Positions 23,628 to 32,706 are shown, numbered from the stretch's first letter. The stretch is DNA of 64,000 bases from UBA2033 sp035345875 (GCA_035345875.1 DAORDH010000028.1:1-64000), one strand, 5' to 3'. Program-made: numbers and translations. The notes: generated from the sequence alone by a model not told the origin.

Positions 23628-25871
23628 CTATTTCTTCAAAAGCATGGTTTTAGAGATACTAGAAAGACTTCCTGCACCCGCGATATTCATTGTATTTTTT
23701 AAATCCGTAGTATATTGGTGGATTAAATACTTCACTCCCGCAAAATCACCGCCAACCGCCGAGATTGCAATTGGTCTTCCTACAAGAACTGCCTGAGCTC
23801 CAAGTGCTATCATTTTAAAAATGTCCATACCACTTCGAATTCCTCCATCTACAAGAACAGGAATTCTACCTTGCACTGCTTCAGCAATTTTTTCTAATAC
23901 CCTAGCGGTTCCAGGCATTTCATCTAATACTCTACCACCGTGATTTGATACTACGATTGCATCTGAGCCAGCATCTATTGCAAGAATTGCATCTTCTACT
24001 GTCATGATTCCCTTTAGAATAAACGGAAGTTTTGTCATACTTCTAATTCTTGTTAATTCTTTTAGACCTCTGCTCGGAGATTGTTGGTTTTTCAAAATCA
24101 TAGTTTTAAAATTGAATGCATCAATGTCCATACCTAGAGCAAATATATTTTGAGCTTCTGCTTCTTTGAATCTCTCTTCTAAAAGACTTTCATCGGCTCT
24201 CGGTTTACAAATCAGAATTCCATTGCCATTTACTTGTCGGATTGCATCTAACATTTTTTTATATTTGTCAGGAGTAGCTCCATCACCAAGCCATGCGATA
24301 GTTCCAGACTCATTACATCCTTTTAGGACAGCAACCGAATATTGGTATTCATCCATCGCATTGTTCATATTGGTAGTTGCACCCGTCATAGGAGCAGCCA
24401 TTAAGGGGGACTGAAAAGATCTTCCTAGAAAATTCCATTCAATTCTAGGAGAAACACTTTCACGAATATATCTAGGTAGAATTTTATATTCAGAGAGAGC
24501 AATGGAATTGTCTTTGAATGTTTCCATTCTTCCAACTCCACCCATCCCTGGAACTCCTGAGGCACAATCAGTTCCATCACAAACCTTGCACACCCAGCAG
24601 ATTTCTTTTCCAAATTTATTCCTAGCAGTTTGATTTATACTTTTTTCAGTTAGTGAGTAATAGCTATCTGATTCAAAGTGAATGATCTGTTTTGCTTCTT
24701 CGAAAATTTTTTCTGCTTTTTCTAATGTCTCGGCGGTGATGATGATATGTCCTGATTTTTCTATATTATTCGTTGGGTCTGTGATAATATCTCCCACTTT
24801 TGATTGTAGAAAAATTTCATTGACTCCTTCGATTTCTTTTGCTTCTTCAATTCCTGATATTGATATAATTTTACCAGGAGCAGCGAGTAATGATCTCTCA
24901 ATGGAAACTAAATTTAATTTTGGTTCTAAGTCGTCAGGTTCTTCCCCAAAGGCTATTAAAATGGCAGAACGATAAAGATTAATTCCTGTCGAAAGAGGGT
25001 AGGTGTAGGCTGACATAAAACCACCAGATAACCTTGCAGCAATTTCTCCAATTTTAACACCATCAGGCGTTATCTTTATATCACCTTTTCCTGCACCTAA
25101 CGTTATACCAAGTGCTCTCATTCCCTTTTTCATTACATCTTCTACTTCATCTAAAACTTCTTTTGAAAATTTTGATGGCATATTGTGTCCGATTTCAATG
25201 AAATAAGGTTCTCTTTCGATAATTCGATCTGCAATACCAGTGATTTTTATATTCCCGTTCCAAGTCAGTGCGTCAACCGACACTTCAGGTCCTACCATGA
25301 ATTCTTCTAGAATCACTTCTCCTGTAGGTGAATATTTTTTTGCATGTTTAAAAGCGGAATGTAATTCATCTCGATTATTAACCTTTATTACTCCCCGTGC
25401 TCCCATATTATCAGAAGGTTTAATCACAAGTGGAAATTTCAAATAATCAAGTGCATCTCTCGCATCCTGAATGGTCCAGATAGGAGCAAAATTTGGAATT
25501 GGAACGTTAAATTCCTTTAAGCGTTTTCTCATTTTTACTTTGTTGGATGCCGCTTCCGCATCAACATATCGAATCCCCGGCAGTCCCAGTGCGTTAGCTA
25601 CCGCAGCAACAGTCATACTTGCATCGGTTCCTGCAGTGATGACAGCATGGACTGGTTCCTTTTCGGAAAATCTCTTTGATTCTCGAACCATTCCTTCTAT
25701 ATCTTTTGTGCTCATGATAATTTTTTCGTCTGCGAGTTTGAATCCTAGAGATTCTGGATTCATATCTGCAACTACAACTCTTAGTTTCATAGATTTTGCA
25801 GTTTCGATTAAGGGAACTTGCAACAATCCACCACCAATGATTAATATGGTTTTGCCTTTAATTTTGCTCAT
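23628..25871 (-). CDS. ATP-grasp / FMN-dependent alpha-hydroxy-acid dehydrogenase fusion protein
   Basis: 747 aa, two enzymes in one chain. Residues about 1-400 are an ATP-grasp ligase of the carbamoyl-phosphate/PurK-like type: 'TILIIGGGLLQVPLIETAKSM' pre-ATP-grasp fold, 'YLKFPLVIKPSDNMGARGV' and 'GEVILEEFMVGPEVSVD' nucleotide loops, and 'IGEIAARLSGGFMS' metal site. A cysteine motif (CWVCKVCDGTDC, about 430) leads into a TIM-barrel FMN dehydrogenase: 'SPLMAAPMTGATTN', 'LPFILKGIMT', 'AIVVSNHGGRVLDE' (catalytic His) and 'VLVDGGIRSGMDI', then 'VLVGRP'. Standalone clostridial-type relatives of the second half share the Cys motif. It starts 9 nt after mnmA, so co-transcribed. Substrate unknown; coupling of a ligation with a flavin oxidation is inferred. 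Confidence 0.85.
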   Translation of the reverse strand: MSKIKGKTILIIGGGLLQVPLIETAKSMKLRVVVADMNPESLGFKLADEKIIMSTKDIEGMVRESKRFSEKEPVHAVITAGTDASMTVAAVANALGLPGIRYVDAEAASNKVKMRKRLKEFNVPIPNFAPIWTIQDARDALDYLKFPLVIKPSDNMGARGVIKVNNRDELHSAFKHAKKYSPTGEVILEEFMVGPEVSVDALTWNGNIKITGIADRIIEREPYFIEIGHNMPSKFSKEVLDEVEDVMKKGMRALGITLGAGKGDIKITPDGVKIGEIAARLSGGFMSAYTYPLSTGINLYRSAILIAFGEEPDDLEPKLNLVSIERSLLAAPGKIISISGIEEAKEIEGVNEIFLQSKVGDIITDPTNNIEKSGHIIITAETLEKAEKIFEEAKQIIHFESDSYYSLTEKSINQTARNKFGKEICWVCKVCDGTDCASGVPGMGGVGRMETFKDNSIALSEYKILPRYIRESVSPRIEWNFLGRSFQSPLMAAPMTGATTNMNNAMDEYQYSVAVLKGCNESGTIAWLGDGATPDKYKKMLDAIRQVNGNGILICKPRADESLLEERFKEAEAQNIFALGMDIDAFNFKTMILKNQQSPSRGLKELTRIRSMTKLPFILKGIMTVEDAILAIDAGSDAIVVSNHGGRVLDEMPGTARVLEKIAEAVQGRIPVLVDGGIRSGMDIFKMIALGAQAVLVGRPIAISAVGGDFAGVKYLIHQYTTDLKNTMNIAGAGSLSSISKTMLLKK

Positions 25872-25880
25872 TTTAATTCT

Positions 25881-27023
25881 TTATACTAAATTTAAATCGT
25901 TGACTATACTTGTTTTGATTTTCTTTAATTTGATACTGCCTTTCTCAATGATTCCACCCATGAGCAGATAATCGCCATTTGTCGGATAAAAAACAGAGGA
26001 TTGTCCTGGAGTCACGCTTTGCACTAACTCTAAGGGTTTGACAATAATCTTATTTTTTTCCTTTTTGACTTCGCATTGAACTGGTCTATGTCTATAACGT
26101 ATTTGCACTTTACACGTTAATTCTTCTCCCTCATTTAAAGGAGTTAATCCTTGATAATTTACATCCGTTACAATGAATTCTTCGCAGTAAGTCTCTTCTT
26201 CCTCTCCAAGAATGACTGTTCCATCTTCTTCGATAGAAAGAACATAAAGAGGATTTTTCCATGAAACACCTAAGCCTTTTCTTTGTCCTACAGTGAAACC
26301 TTCTTTACCAGAATGCTTTCCAACTATATTCCCATTCGAAAGTTTAAAAAAACCAGGAGTAAAATCCACATTCTTTTTCTTTAAAAAGCTTCTATAGTCG
26401 TTTTCTGGAATAAAACAGATTTCTTGTGATTCAGCTTTTTCAGCAATCGATAGACCAAATCGTCTTGCGTGCTCTCTTACTTCCGGTTTTGTCATATTCC
26501 CTAAAGGAAATACCGTATTTTTTAAATTCTCTTGGGATAAACCATAAAGGTAATAAGCTTGATTCTTTTTTGTATCGACTCCATTTGCAATTGCATAACG
26601 ACCATTCTCAGCCACATGAATATTTGCATAATGACCAGTCGCAATTTTATCGATCCCCAATACTTTTCCTTTTTCGAATAAGGACCCAAATTTAACAAAG
26701 GTATTGCACTCAACGCAAGGATTGGGAGTCATTCCATTTTGATAATCACTTATAAAACGATCAATGACCTTGTCCCCAAAGATTTTCTCCATTTTAATAA
26801 CATAGAATGGAATATTAAAACTAAGACCAACATCTCTCGCATCTCTAATATCTTCAGGAGAACAACAAGATTTTTTAGTAGTGTCACAATTTGGAGCTTC
26901 ATATTCCCATGTCTTAATATTTACTCCAATGACATCATAGCCTTTTTCTAATAATAGCCCTGCTGTTACAGCGCTGTCTACTCCGCCACTCATTGCAACT
27001 ATGATTTTTTCTTTTTGGCTCAT
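25881..27023 (-). CDS. mnmA: tRNA-specific 2-thiouridylase MnmA
   Basis: 380 aa. It adds sulfur to U34 of tRNA-Lys, -Glu and -Gln in the cytoplasm, taking sulfur from a relay protein. The PP-loop 'MSGGVDSAVTAGLL' lies at residues 8-21; the catalytic Cys pair is in 'NPCVECN' (about 102-108) and 'SQEICFIPEN' (about 200). 'GVDTKKNQAYYLYGLSQENL', 'GKHSGKEGFTVGQRKGLG' and 'VTPGQSSVFY' are family hallmarks. Full length. The ATG overlaps the stop of the aspartic-protease gene by one base (TAATG), so the two are coupled. Confidence 0.96.
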   Translation of the reverse strand: MSQKEKIIVAMSGGVDSAVTAGLLLEKGYDVIGVNIKTWEYEAPNCDTTKKSCCSPEDIRDARDVGLSFNIPFYVIKMEKIFGDKVIDRFISDYQNGMTPNPCVECNTFVKFGSLFEKGKVLGIDKIATGHYANIHVAENGRYAIANGVDTKKNQAYYLYGLSQENLKNTVFPLGNMTKPEVREHARRFGLSIAEKAESQEICFIPENDYRSFLKKKNVDFTPGFFKLSNGNIVGKHSGKEGFTVGQRKGLGVSWKNPLYVLSIEEDGTVILGEEEETYCEEFIVTDVNYQGLTPLNEGEELTCKVQIRYRHRPVQCEVKKEKNKIIVKPLELVQSVTPGQSSVFYPTNGDYLLMGGIIEKGSIKLKKIKTSIVNDLNLV

Positions 27024-27943
27024 TATCTCTTCTTAATATATAATTCTAAATTTTGATAGTCTATCAGAATGGAATAATTTTCAACCCAATTCATTCCAAG
27101 AATTCCATCTAGATTTCCTTCCTTGGATAGAAAATCTTGTATCGAATTTCCTGATAATAATTCTATTTTTTTTTGGCATAGGTTTTCAGCTACACAAAGA
27201 TTTTCTCCAATATGATAAAACGTGTTCTGTTCTTCTCCTCTTAAGTCAATGAAACTAGCTTTTCCGCCTCTTTTTAAATTTAGTTCAGCTGCTTTCGATT
27301 GGTTTAAATAGGAAATTCCTGCACCTGTATCTAATAAAAGTTTACAAAGACGATTTTCGATTAGTGCATGAACTAGAATATGTCCATCCGCAAAATGGAA
27401 TGGTATTTTAGTAAAACCTTCGAATTTCTTTGTCTTTATATTTGGTTGTATAATATAGACATTCTCAGGCAATTCTAAAAATAAAGAAAATTTTGATAAA
27501 ACATCATTTCCTATCAATCCATCAAATGCAAATCTTGAATCAAATTCGAAAGTATGAAAAGAAATATTTTCACCAATTATTCTTTCACTCGAATCAAATA
27601 GATTTAGCTTCACTTCGCCAAAATCTCCCTCGATCTCTCCTGAAATAGATTTAAGTTTAAATTTGTTACTATCTCCCACAGCTTTGTAGAGGCTATTTCG
27701 AATCAAGGATACATTTGAACCTGTATCTAAAATAAACGTTAGTTTTTTTATAGGCTCTTGCTGAAACTTTGTAAAAATTTCAATTCTAGGTTGTAATAGA
27801 TTAGATTGGTTTGCTTGAAACTCGTGATGTGGTAAATGTTTAATGAATTCTGAATTGGTAGTGCGACAGGCAAGAAAAAGAAAAATTGCTATTATCCGCC
27901 CGAATAAATTTGGGCGGTATAATAGTTTAATTTTAAATATCAA
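27023..27943 (-). CDS. Two-lobed retropepsin-like aspartic protease, putative lipoprotein
   Basis: Predicted 306 aa from a TTG at 27941-27943, four bases after the upstream stop; the longer frame back to 28024 overlaps the GGDEF gene by 77 nt and is less likely. The signal 'GRIIAIFLFLAC' ends in a lipobox Cys (27), so probably lipid-anchored. Two catalytic motifs are visible: 'TFILDTGSNVSLI' and 'KLLLDTGAGISYL', each followed by a flap and 'GLIGNDVL' or 'GILGMNW', so the chain carries both lobes of an aspartic protease instead of dimerising. Substrate unknown. A strong hairpin at 27891-27923 falls inside the signal-peptide codons. Confidence 0.8.
   Translation of the reverse strand: MIFKIKLLYRPNLFGRIIAIFLFLACRTTNSEFIKHLPHHEFQANQSNLLQPRIEIFTKFQQEPIKKLTFILDTGSNVSLIRNSLYKAVGDSNKFKLKSISGEIEGDFGEVKLNLFDSSERIIGENISFHTFEFDSRFAFDGLIGNDVLSKFSLFLELPENVYIIQPNIKTKKFEGFTKIPFHFADGHILVHALIENRLCKLLLDTGAGISYLNQSKAAELNLKRGGKASFIDLRGEEQNTFYHIGENLCVAENLCQKKIELLSGNSIQDFLSKEGNLDGILGMNWVENYSILIDYQNLELYIKKR
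27891..27923 (-). terminator. Terminator-like hairpin between GGDEF and protease genes
   Basis: CCGCCC (27896-27901) and GGGCGG (27912-27917) pair, extended by ATTAT/ATAAT arms; on the minus strand a T-rich stretch follows. It looks like an intrinsic terminator but lies within the start of the downstream coding region, so it may act as an attenuator that limits expression of the protease, mnmA and the fusion gene. Confidence 0.55.
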
Positions 27944-27947
27944 ATTA

Positions 27948-29015
27948 CTATTGAACTTTAAAACATACAGTTTGATTTCTTCCACCGTGTTTTGCTTGGT
28001 AAAGAGCTTTATCCGCTCTTTCAATTAGTTCTTTGTTATTTTTATCTGTTGGATAGAATTCTGTAACTCCAACACTAATCGTTACGCGAAGTGGATCTCC
28101 TCCATTTGGGTTTTCAACCACTTGAGCTTCCACTGCTTTTCTAATTTTTTCTCCCATTTCATAGCCTTCTTGTAGATCAGCTCCAGGCATAACAACACAG
28201 AATTCTTCTCCACCATATCTAGCAGGTATATCATTTTTACGTGCACATGTAATGAGTTTTTGAGCAACTTCAATTAAGACAACGTCACCCGCTTGGTGTC
28301 CATGAGTATCATTGAATACTTTGAATTTATCAATATCAGTAAAGAGTAGGGCAAGTTTTGTTCCTTTTTTTCTGCATCGATCCATCTCTTCTCTTAATTT
28401 AGATTGGAAGTAGTGATGAATTTTTAACTGGGTCATCATATCCACAGTTGACAATTCATAAAGTCTAGAATTTTCAACAGCGACACCCGCAAGACTCGCA
28501 AGAATTGTAAGAAATTCTTTTTCACTTTCAAGGAAGTCGCTCATTGTCATCTTTTCACCTAACATGAGTAAACCGTTTACTTTTCCTTTTGCGTTGAGTG
28601 GAATGATCATTTCAGCACCTAGTGCTTTAAAATATTTAACCAGTTCATCATCCGCGAATCCATTGTCTGTTAGTTGACGAATCGTCATTGCTTTTGGCTT
28701 TTCTTCAAAGAATTGAACGAGAGGAGAATCGATCATAATTTTCATCTTCATATCTCTATCAGCGATATCAAAACCTTTATGGCTAGAATCCAATGTAAAG
28801 TGATCTGCATCCACATCTGGTGCAAGATAAATTGCTGCGTTTAAGGTCTGCAATTGAGCGAGACAAATATTTAAGATTGCATCGATCAGATAGTTATAGT
28901 CTAACGTTGAATTTAAAGCTTTGCTAATTTCTAATAATTGCTTTTGGTCATAGATTTTTTTCTCGTAATGTTCTAGTTGCTCGAATGAACCTGAATCTTC
29001 TTTTTTCTTACTCAA
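27948..29015 (-). CDS. GAF-GGDEF diguanylate cyclase
   Basis: 355 aa, cytoplasmic. An N-terminal coiled coil leads to a GAF domain (about 35-180; 'YNYLIDAILNICLAQL', 'ALGAEMIIPLNAKGKVNGLLMLG'). The GGDEF domain (about 190-355) has 'LTDIDKFKVFNDTHGHQAGD' and the intact signature 'RYGGEEFCVVMPG', then 'VTISVGVTEF' and 'ADKALYQAKHGGRN'. It should make cyclic di-GMP; a typical RxxD inhibitory site is not obvious. First gene of a minus-strand set with the protease, mnmA and the fusion, though a hairpin separates it from them. Confidence 0.93.
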   Translation of the reverse strand: MSKKKEDSGSFEQLEHYEKKIYDQKQLLEISKALNSTLDYNYLIDAILNICLAQLQTLNAAIYLAPDVDADHFTLDSSHKGFDIADRDMKMKIMIDSPLVQFFEEKPKAMTIRQLTDNGFADDELVKYFKALGAEMIIPLNAKGKVNGLLMLGEKMTMSDFLESEKEFLTILASLAGVAVENSRLYELSTVDMMTQLKIHHYFQSKLREEMDRCRKKGTKLALLFTDIDKFKVFNDTHGHQAGDVVLIEVAQKLITCARKNDIPARYGGEEFCVVMPGADLQEGYEMGEKIRKAVEAQVVENPNGGDPLRVTISVGVTEFYPTDKNNKELIERADKALYQAKHGGRNQTVCFKVQ

Positions 29016-29130
29016 CTTTTTTTACCTCTTACTAAATTTGCACAAAGTGTATATACAAATGTATAAACTACAAGAACATATTTTTTAAAAAAGAAAAAAA
29101 CAATTTTTGATAGAAAACTTTTTTAATCTG

Positions 29131-29156
29131 TTGACATAGATACATGAAATTATAAG
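29131..29156 (+). promoter_or_regulatory. Promoter of the initiator tRNA
   Basis: TTGACA at 29131-29136 is a perfect -35 box. TATAAG at 29151-29156 is the best -10 match, but the spacer is only 14 bases, short for sigma-70. Position, 14 bases before the mature tRNA end, fits. Confidence 0.5.
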
Positions 29157-29169
29157 GTGACATATACAT

Positions 29170-29242
29170 CGCGCGGTGGAGCAGCTGGCAGCTCGTTGGG
29201 CTCATAACCCAAAGGCCACAGGTTCGAATCCTGTCCGCGCCA
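29170..29242 (+). tRNA. Initiator tRNA-fMet (CAT)
   Basis: A full cloverleaf: acceptor stem GCGCGG/CCGCGC, D arm GAGC/GCTC, anticodon stem TTGGG/CCCAA with loop CTCATAA (anticodon CAT) and T arm ACAGG-TTCGAAT-CCTGT. Two initiator hallmarks are present: three consecutive G-C pairs at the base of the anticodon stem and an unpaired first position (C1 against C72). CCA is not encoded. The mismatch is C-C instead of the usual C-A. It stands alone, with its own promoter. Confidence 0.92.
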
Positions 29243-29419
29243 TTTATTTTCCTTCCTCTTCCAAATAAGAATCCAACCCAATTTGAATTCACAAAAAACC
29301 ATTTTCAAAACAAATGCAAATCGTATAAAGCCATACTAATTTGCCTGCTAGTATTTGTTGCTTGCTCGCCCTTTATAATCTCAATTTTCTTTTTACTGCG
29401 AGGGTTTCTCTCATTCTAT

Positions 29420-30196
29420 CTATTTTAAGTTTTGATGCGGTTGGCTTAATTCCTGGGCGCGTTTGAATGCTGAATAGACTGCATTCATCACAGAGTAGTG
29501 CATTCCGTTTTCTTCCAATTTTTCCAATCCAAAAATTGTGGTTCCTCCTGGTGAGGTCACACGATTTCTTAAAACAGATGGATGAGTATTTTCCTTTTCT
29601 AGTTCTTTTTCAAGAAGCATTGCGCTTCCTTTTACTGTCTGGATGCTTAAACGAAGTGCGTCTGCATAGGTTAATCCCGATTTTACCCCACCTTCTGCTA
29701 ATGCTTGTATAAAACTAAATACAAAAGCAGGACCGGAACCAGATAAACCGGTAACTGCATCGATTGCTAGTTCAGAACTTAGCTCTACTAAGAGTCCTAA
29801 CTTATTAAAAATTTCTTTTATATCTGGATAAGCTTCTTTGTCCCCAATATAACCCATACATCCTTCTTGAATTTTAAGAGGTAGATTGGGCATGATACGA
29901 ACTACATAGGAATTGCTTGGAGCGTGTTTTTTGAGTGTGTCCAAATTGATCCCGGCAGCAATGGAGAATATTTTTTTAGGCTCCTTTATTTGCTTTAATG
30001 TATCTACAATCTTGTCTGGCTTGACACACAAAATCAATCGATCACAGGAATCATTGAGACTTGAAAAATCAGATTCAAATTTTATATCATTTCTTTTGCT
30101 ATATGGATCATAGCAGAGGACAGAAAAATCTGATTCGATTGCCTTGTAAATAGGATAACCCATATTGCCTAAACCAATAATTCCAACTTTTTTCAT
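29420..30196 (-). CDS. proC: Pyrroline-5-carboxylate reductase
   Basis: 258 aa. Catalyses the last step of proline synthesis, reducing pyrroline-5-carboxylate with NAD(P)H in the cytosol. The Rossmann motif 'VGIIGLGNMGYPI' opens the protein. 'AAGINLDTL', 'VVRIMPNLPLKIQEG', the signature 'VTGLSGSGPAFVF' and the C-terminal 'RNRVTSPGGTTIFGLEKLEE' identify ProC. Full length. Its ATG overlaps the yggS stop by 4 nt, a common proC-yggS arrangement. Confidence 0.96.
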   Translation of the reverse strand: MKKVGIIGLGNMGYPIYKAIESDFSVLCYDPYSKRNDIKFESDFSSLNDSCDRLILCVKPDKIVDTLKQIKEPKKIFSIAAGINLDTLKKHAPSNSYVVRIMPNLPLKIQEGCMGYIGDKEAYPDIKEIFNKLGLLVELSSELAIDAVTGLSGSGPAFVFSFIQALAEGGVKSGLTYADALRLSIQTVKGSAMLLEKELEKENTHPSVLRNRVTSPGGTTIFGLEKLEENGMHYSVMNAVYSAFKRAQELSQPHQNLK

Positions 30197-30861
30197 TTTA
30201 ATATCCTTTCTCCAAAAATGGCAGAACCAACTCGAATATAATCACTTCCTTCCTCCGCCGCGATCAAAAAATCACCCGACATTCCCATTGATAGTTTTGC
30301 ATTCGGTGCATAATCTTTTCGAATTTGATTGAGTTCTTGAAATACCTTCCTAGTTGTGATCAATTCGCCACTAGAAGGACCCATCGTCATAAGTCCATGG
30401 AAATGAGCAAACTCAGACTCCAAAGCAGAAAGATCTCTGAGTATTTCAATTAAATCCTTTCTAATAAATCCAGACTTAGTATCTTCTAGAGTTAAATTTG
30501 CTTGTAGAAAGTAGTAAATCTTTGCTTTTCTTTGGTTTGCTTGTTTGATTAATTCTTGCAGGGAATTTTTCGTTCCAACTCCATGTGTATAAGAAAAAAA
30601 ACCGAGTAATTTACGGATGGTTCCTGTTTGAACCGGACCAATATGATGCAATTCTAAATCTGGGTAAATGCCAGTTAGCCCTTGAAACTTATCAATGCCT
30701 TCTTTTATTTGATTTTCTCCAAAGATACGAATGCCTTTTTCTAAAGCATTCGTGATTTTTTCAATCGGTTGTTTTTTGGAGACAGCGATTAGACTAGGAG
30801 TGTTCTCTGGTCGAACTTTCTGAATTTGGTCTAATATAAAATCGTAGTTTTCTCGAATCAA
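30193..30861 (-). CDS. yggS: YggS-family pyridoxal-phosphate homeostasis protein
   Basis: 222 aa, single-domain PLP-binding alanine-racemase-like barrel. 'SLIAVSKKQPIEKI' contains the PLP Lys; 'FGENQIKEG', 'LHHIGPVQTGT', 'HGLMTMGP' and 'LSMGMSGDFLIAAEEGSDYIRVGSAIFG' are family blocks. It does not catalyse a known reaction but balances vitamin B6 and amino-acid pools. TTG start at 30859-30861; it follows the 30864-31523 gene by 2 nt and overlaps proC by 4 nt, so the three form an operon. Confidence 0.93.
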   Translation of the reverse strand: MIRENYDFILDQIQKVRPENTPSLIAVSKKQPIEKITNALEKGIRIFGENQIKEGIDKFQGLTGIYPDLELHHIGPVQTGTIRKLLGFFSYTHGVGTKNSLQELIKQANQRKAKIYYFLQANLTLEDTKSGFIRKDLIEILRDLSALESEFAHFHGLMTMGPSSGELITTRKVFQELNQIRKDYAPNAKLSMGMSGDFLIAAEEGSDYIRVGSAIFGERILK

Positions 30862-30863
30862 AA

Positions 30864-31523
30864 TTACTTTTTAGATTTTGTGATCATTTTTTCTAAGCGA
30901 TAAACACGATTGGCTAGACTTGCTTGTTTAGATTTTGGTTTTTTAATTCCAAATTTCTTTTCTAAATAAGATACTCTTTTTTCAAGTCCGCTTGTTTTCA
31001 CACTATTACGTGCTTTGTTCTTTTTATGATGATGTTTTCTGCCATGCTTGTGTTTTTTTGGGGAAATCTTGGGAGGTTTTTCACTATTGAAATTTGTTTT
31101 AGGAGAATCAATTAAAACGTTAGTAGCAAAATTATCTTCATTGATTTTAGTTTTTGCACTATCCTTGGGTTTGATAATCGGTGGCTCATCTAGACCGATT
31201 GGAGTTGTATCTTTCACCGGTGGGGAAAGAGGCTCATCAAATTTGGAAGTTGTCTTTGCCGTCTCTGTAGGATGTGGCGTTGTTTTCGTTTCATCAGGAA
31301 CAAGCGAACTATTTTTTGATTCATCCACAGTATTCGAAGTGGTGGAGTTTTGAACGGGAGGCACAGTGTTTCGTTCATGTTTTTCAAATCCATCTTTGTT
31401 GGCAGCACCTTGAAATTTTTTAACAACTTCTGCCCAATTTACAACAGTAAATACTGCAATCGCAGAGATAATCAGTACTATGATGGTTGTAAGAATGATT
31501 TTAAGACTATTTTGCTTGCTCAT
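30864..31523 (-). CDS. Membrane-anchored basic protein with low-complexity linker
   Basis: 219 aa, family not recognised. One N-terminal transmembrane helix (about 8-28) is followed by a Thr/Pro/Lys-rich disordered linker to about 150, a Lys/His-rich stretch ('KKHKHGRKHHHKKNK') and a short C-terminal helical tail in which 'LEKRVSYLEKKFG' is echoed by 'LANRVYRLEKMI', suggesting a small coiled coil. The basic region may bind peptidoglycan, nucleic acid or metal. First gene of the operon with yggS and proC, a link with no obvious functional meaning. Confidence 0.7.
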   Translation of the reverse strand: MSKQNSLKIILTTIIVLIISAIAVFTVVNWAEVVKKFQGAANKDGFEKHERNTVPPVQNSTTSNTVDESKNSSLVPDETKTTPHPTETAKTTSKFDEPLSPPVKDTTPIGLDEPPIIKPKDSAKTKINEDNFATNVLIDSPKTNFNSEKPPKISPKKHKHGRKHHHKKNKARNSVKTSGLEKRVSYLEKKFGIKKPKSKQASLANRVYRLEKMITKSKK

Positions 31524-31895
31524 ATTTTATTTATCTATAAAAAGCCTTTTTAAATACAGTATTTTTTATTGTTTCTAACCTAAAATTCCGATTTTATTAC
31601 AATTCTAATAACCGTAATCTTTGGATTCCCGTGTAAACCGCTGCAAGGACAAAAAAGTGTTTAGATGAAATTCTCCCTTTTATTTTTAGAAATGGACTTT
31701 TCTTTGCCGTTTAGTAAAAATAAAATTCATTTTTATATTCAAAGGATCAGTTTTGAAAAAAGGATTGTAACACTATTTATTTTCCTCTCTACAAAGCTTT
31801 ATTGCTTCTTACTAGAATTTATTAACCTTGAAATAAAACCGATGTAATTGAGTATAGAGAATTCTATTTTCCCTTTTTTGCATTTTTGAGAAACT
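31524..31895. other. Intergenic region upstream of flaA
   Basis: About 370 AT-rich bases between divergent genes. It should contain the flaA promoter. A 60-codon plus-strand frame (31665-31847) is very Phe/Leu-rich with no ribosome-binding site and is not believed. Nothing else seen. Confidence 0.4.
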
Positions 31896-32636
31896 ATGAG
31901 AAAGTTTACAATGAAATCATTGATTCTATTTAAAATTATTTTTCTTCTTGGATTTATTTTCCAGAATTCCATTGATTCTGAATCGGAAGATATGAATCGA
32001 ATCAAGTTGATTCAGGATGCAGTTGCAAAAGGGGATCGATATAAAATTCATCCAGTTGAATTATTTGATGGGGAGATGCCTTGGAGAGTGGTGAAGGGGA
32101 CTTCTTTTTTAGATAAAACTAGTTTTGTTTCTAAGTCCCCGAATACAGAAGAATTTGCACTTGAATCTAAATTTTACTATCCCTTAAAAACTCCGGAAAA
32201 ATTAAAATCACTTCAAATCTATTCCAATATTGAAATTCCGGGTAGAGATAAATACTTTATTTCTCCAGAAATCGAAACCGATTTTCCAGTTGGAATTCCA
32301 TCTCGTATATTTCTTTGGGTTTATTCTAATAACTATGATATGAGTTTAAAAGTAATTCTATCAAAAAAAAGAGCAAAGGATATTATCGTTGATTTTGGTT
32401 CCCTTCGATTTAATGGTTGGAGAAGACTAGATGCAAAAGTGAATTTGGATAGAAAAATGGAAAGATTAAACTTGTCTAAAAAATCAGTTTATTCTATCAA
32501 AGGCATTTTAGTGGAAACATCACCTTCTCAAAGCAAAGGGAGTTTTTTTCTATTTATAGATCAAATGGGAGTATTGCTTGAGACACCTGAATTGTATCCA
32601 GGTTCGGAAGTCCCAGATGGTTGGGAATTGTATTAG
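31896..32636 (+). CDS. flaA: Flagellar filament sheath protein FlaA family
   Basis: 246 aa. N-terminal signal peptide (about 1-28). The body has the FlaA pattern: 'MPWRVVKGTSFLDKTSFV', 'IPSRIFLWVYSNNYDMSLKVIL', 'VDFGSLRFNGWRRLDAKV' and 'IKGILVETSP...GSFFLFIDQMGVLLET'. FlaA proteins sheath the periplasmic flagellar filament in spirochaetes and help set cell coiling and motility. At this size it is closer to the shorter Leptospira FlaA2 type; a second flaA, often adjacent in Leptospira, is not next to it here. A small hairpin (32636-32657) follows the stop. Confidence 0.85.
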   Translation: MRKFTMKSLILFKIIFLLGFIFQNSIDSESEDMNRIKLIQDAVAKGDRYKIHPVELFDGEMPWRVVKGTSFLDKTSFVSKSPNTEEFALESKFYYPLKTPEKLKSLQIYSNIEIPGRDKYFISPEIETDFPVGIPSRIFLWVYSNNYDMSLKVILSKKRAKDIIVDFGSLRFNGWRRLDAKVNLDRKMERLNLSKKSVYSIKGILVETSPSQSKGSFFLFIDQMGVLLETPELYPGSEVPDGWELY

Positions 32637-32706
32637 TGAATATGCTTTATCATTCACGTTTCGCAGCTTGACCTCTTAAAAAAATTTCTTAATAAAGGAG
32701 ATAAAT

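Noticed and set aside
29068..29292. 74-codon minus-strand frame over the tRNA
   Set aside because: It is the antisense translation of the initiator tRNA ('GADRIRTCGLWVMSP'-type product), a well-known false gene.
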